From contig OX359265.1 of NCBI GenBank assembly GCA_947179155.2, positions 55,749,040 through 55,813,039 of the forward strand: a stretch of 64,000 nt of DNA, in the 5' to 3' direction. Position 1 is the stretch's first letter; each line of letters begins with the position of its first letter. The notes below the pieces were generated by a model that had not been told where the DNA came from, searched no databases, and saw nothing but the letters and a program-made list of their open reading frames with translations. Made by a program: the position numbers and the translations under genes. This document shows, piece after piece, positions 62,159 to 64,000 of the stretch. Source of the DNA: Hedera helix (lineage: Eukaryota > Streptophyta > Magnoliopsida > Apiales > Araliaceae).

Positions 62159-63719
62159 TTATAATACGGGAGAGGGAGAAACGTAATTGCATTTTTGAGA
62201 TTATGTTGCATGTAATTGCATTTCTCTCTCCTATATTTTAATTTTTTCTTAAAATTTCTCTTATATTTTCTCACATATTTTTTATTTTATAATTTTTATT
62301 TTTTTATTTTATATTCTTTTTGGACATGATAAAAAAATCAAAAAGAAAAATGTTAACCAAATACTAGTAATATATATATAACGAGCTCATCAACCATGTG
62401 CGAAAAGAGAGATTGTTTTATGCTCTTGAGAGAAGTGAACAGTTTGTTCTCTCTTCTTACATACCTGTGAGGATCGCCTGCAGTGGACCCATAGGTATGT
62501 AAAAGAAGGAAACATACTATTTACTTGTTCTGAAAGTATGAAATAATTTTTTGTGCGAAACATGGACGATATGGATAATAGTTTATTATATTATTATATT
62601 ATTAAATAGATAAATATTAATTAAGATTTTAAGATGATAATTATAACGATTAGATTATTTAATATTTATTTAAATAATAAATGTTAAAATATATATTATA
62701 GGTTACTTCAATAAATTATTAAGCTAAACATTTAAATAGAGTGTATATTTATTTAGTTATATGGTTATGAGAAAATAATTATTTTAATTTTATTTAAGTT
62801 AGTAATAAGATTCAATATAAGTTTTTATGTTAATAAAATTTACTTAAAATTCTAATTCGAATAGAAGTATGAAACTCAAACTCTAATAACGTTTAATTTA
62901 GTTATAACAATTAGTTATTAATGAATTTATTATAGTTTTTTAACTAGTTTTACAATTATTATGTTTTAAAAAAAATCACATATATTATAAATACAATTAA
63001 TTGTGTGATTGGTATGATTTCAAGTTCTAATAAATTTAGGTAATATATAGTATAATGTGTTATATTTTCTTAATTAATTATATTAAATAATAATAATAAA
63101 ATATAATTAAATTGATAAAATTAAAAAATAATAATTTAACATTATTTTACTTTTTAAGAATTTAATTTTACAAAGTATTTTAGACTTAATTTCACAAAAA
63201 TTATACTAAAAATGAAACTGTTAAATAAGGAATATAATTTCACTACTTAGTATATAATTGTTTTAAATTGTTTAGTCATAATATACAAACATCAACTTTA
63301 ATTAAACTAATTCAAATTTTAAAAATAAACCGTAACTTGCACGGGATTAGAGTAGGTCTCTCCATTATATAAAAGATGATTTAAGTATATTTTAACACAA
63401 TAAAAAAAATAATTTATTTATTTACAATAAACTCCACATAAGTATGATATAATTCTCTCTTTTTTAAAAGTAGTGTGGACTAACTTAGACATTTGTAAGA
63501 GTAAATAGTCGAGTTTAAATTCTACGTTTTCAATATTTCTTGGGGATAATTTTTCTTTGTAATTCAAACATTTTTAATTGTGGGAGAAAGGGGGTTTTCA
63601 GTTTTCACTGTCCAAATCCCATAACCATTCAATAAATTTCCAGTTGATCGATCTGTCCCTCACCCCGGATCTTAACTCAATTCACCTAAACACCCAATTC
63701 CCAGAAAAACCAAGAAACT

Positions 63720-64000
63720 ATGTCGGCATACAGCGACACGGTGCCACTGCACCCTTCTTCCCAATCGGATATTGACGAGATCGAAAACCTAATCATTGCG
63801 AGCCCTGCCACCGTCCTTCCAGCCCGCCCACCTAGCCCTCCACGCGCTTCCATCCCAGTCTCCTCCTCTCCCTTCATGCCCTCCAATCTCCCTCCTCCTT
63901 CCTCCTATCAGAAGCCGGCACCTGTTCCTCAGGCCCCACCTCCCCCCCAGCCCTCTTCGAATAATAATATTGTTGCTACTGGGTTCGGGTCGCCGCCCAA
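63720..64000 (+). CDS. YIP4-type Yip1/YIPF Golgi membrane protein, first exon, cut by window end
   Basis: ATG at 63720 opens a frame to the window edge. It reads MSAYSDTVPLHPSSQSDIDE, then IENLIIASPATVLPARPPSP and a Pro/Ser-rich region (PRASIPVSSSPFMPS). The block HPSSQSDIDEIENLI and the PPSPPRASIPVS stretch match my memory of the cytosolic N-terminus of plant YIP4 proteins. Those are five-span Golgi/TGN proteins that, with ECHIDNA, act in secretion of wall polysaccharides. The membrane domain lies beyond the window, so the call rests on the N-terminus only. Codon content is GC-richer than the surrounding DNA, as expected of an exon. Confidence 0.75.
   Translation, partial: MSAYSDTVPLHPSSQSDIDEIENLIIASPATVLPARPPSPPRASIPVSSSPFMPSNLPPPSSYQKPAPVPQAPPPPQPSSNNNIVATGFGSPP

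Larger units (their letters stand above)
58740..63719. other. Gene-poor intergenic region
   Basis: No convincing gene in about 5 kb. It contains the GT31 promoter, a long (AT)n tract (59682-59750), a hairpin MITE (60560-60765), a direct duplication at about 61647-61725, a (GATA)n tract (62128-62158) and very AT-rich sequence at 62570-63330. Words resembling transposon ends (GTGCACGCAACGCG at 61725, TTGCACGGG at 63336) suggest a decayed element between them. The last 100 bases are the leader of the next gene. Confidence 0.5.

Noticed and set aside
61725..63345. A single transposon between GTGCACGCAACGCG and TTGCACGGG words
   Set aside because: The ends are only loosely inverted, and no target duplication or coding frame was found.

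Overview
This window is nuclear DNA from a flowering plant, most likely a eudicot. It is AT-rich, the genes carry introns with GT-AG borders, and the protein families (PB1-Raf kinase, CBP60, NAC, XTH, F-box/FBD) are plant families. I cannot name the species.

Layout: (1) 550-11515, minus strand: a PB1-domain Raf-like MAPKKK of 1161 codons in 8 coding exons. Its introns hold at least five transposon insertions: hAT-type, Stowaway, a MULE-like element, and a hairpin that fills one intron. (2) 12.5-20 kb: gene-poor, with a 3.24-kb solo LTR (13321-16561, perfect 5-bp target duplication) and a hairpin MITE. (3) 20026-21906, minus: a broken F-box/LRR/FBD gene. (4) 23178-33562, plus: a complete CBP60 calmodulin-binding transcription factor (645 aa, 8 exons, CBP60B-like), with a solo LTR in intron 3. 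(5) 34-56.4 kb: a cluster of four xyloglucan endotransglucosylase/hydrolase (XTH) genes in head-to-head orientation, two on minus (one a pseudogene) and two on plus. A NAC gene, a 2.1-kb giant inverted repeat, a TRIM retroelement, a second solo LTR of the same family as the first and a hAT element lie between the two halves. (6) 57777-58739, minus: an intronless GT31 glycosyltransferase. (7) 58.8-63.7 kb: gene-poor and rich in simple repeats. (8) 63720 to the end, plus: the first exon of a YIP4-type Golgi protein.

The XTH cluster is the only obvious functional grouping; XTHs cut and rejoin xyloglucan in the cell wall. The most unusual gene is the last XTH (53299-56442). It lacks the usual signal-peptide first exon. 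Two upstream exons in a compatible splice phase would instead give it a type II signal anchor resembling that of a Golgi glycosyltransferase. The other strong signal is the near-perfect 2.1-kb foldback at 39917-42004. All gene models were built by eye from reading frames and splice sites; no expression or database evidence was available.
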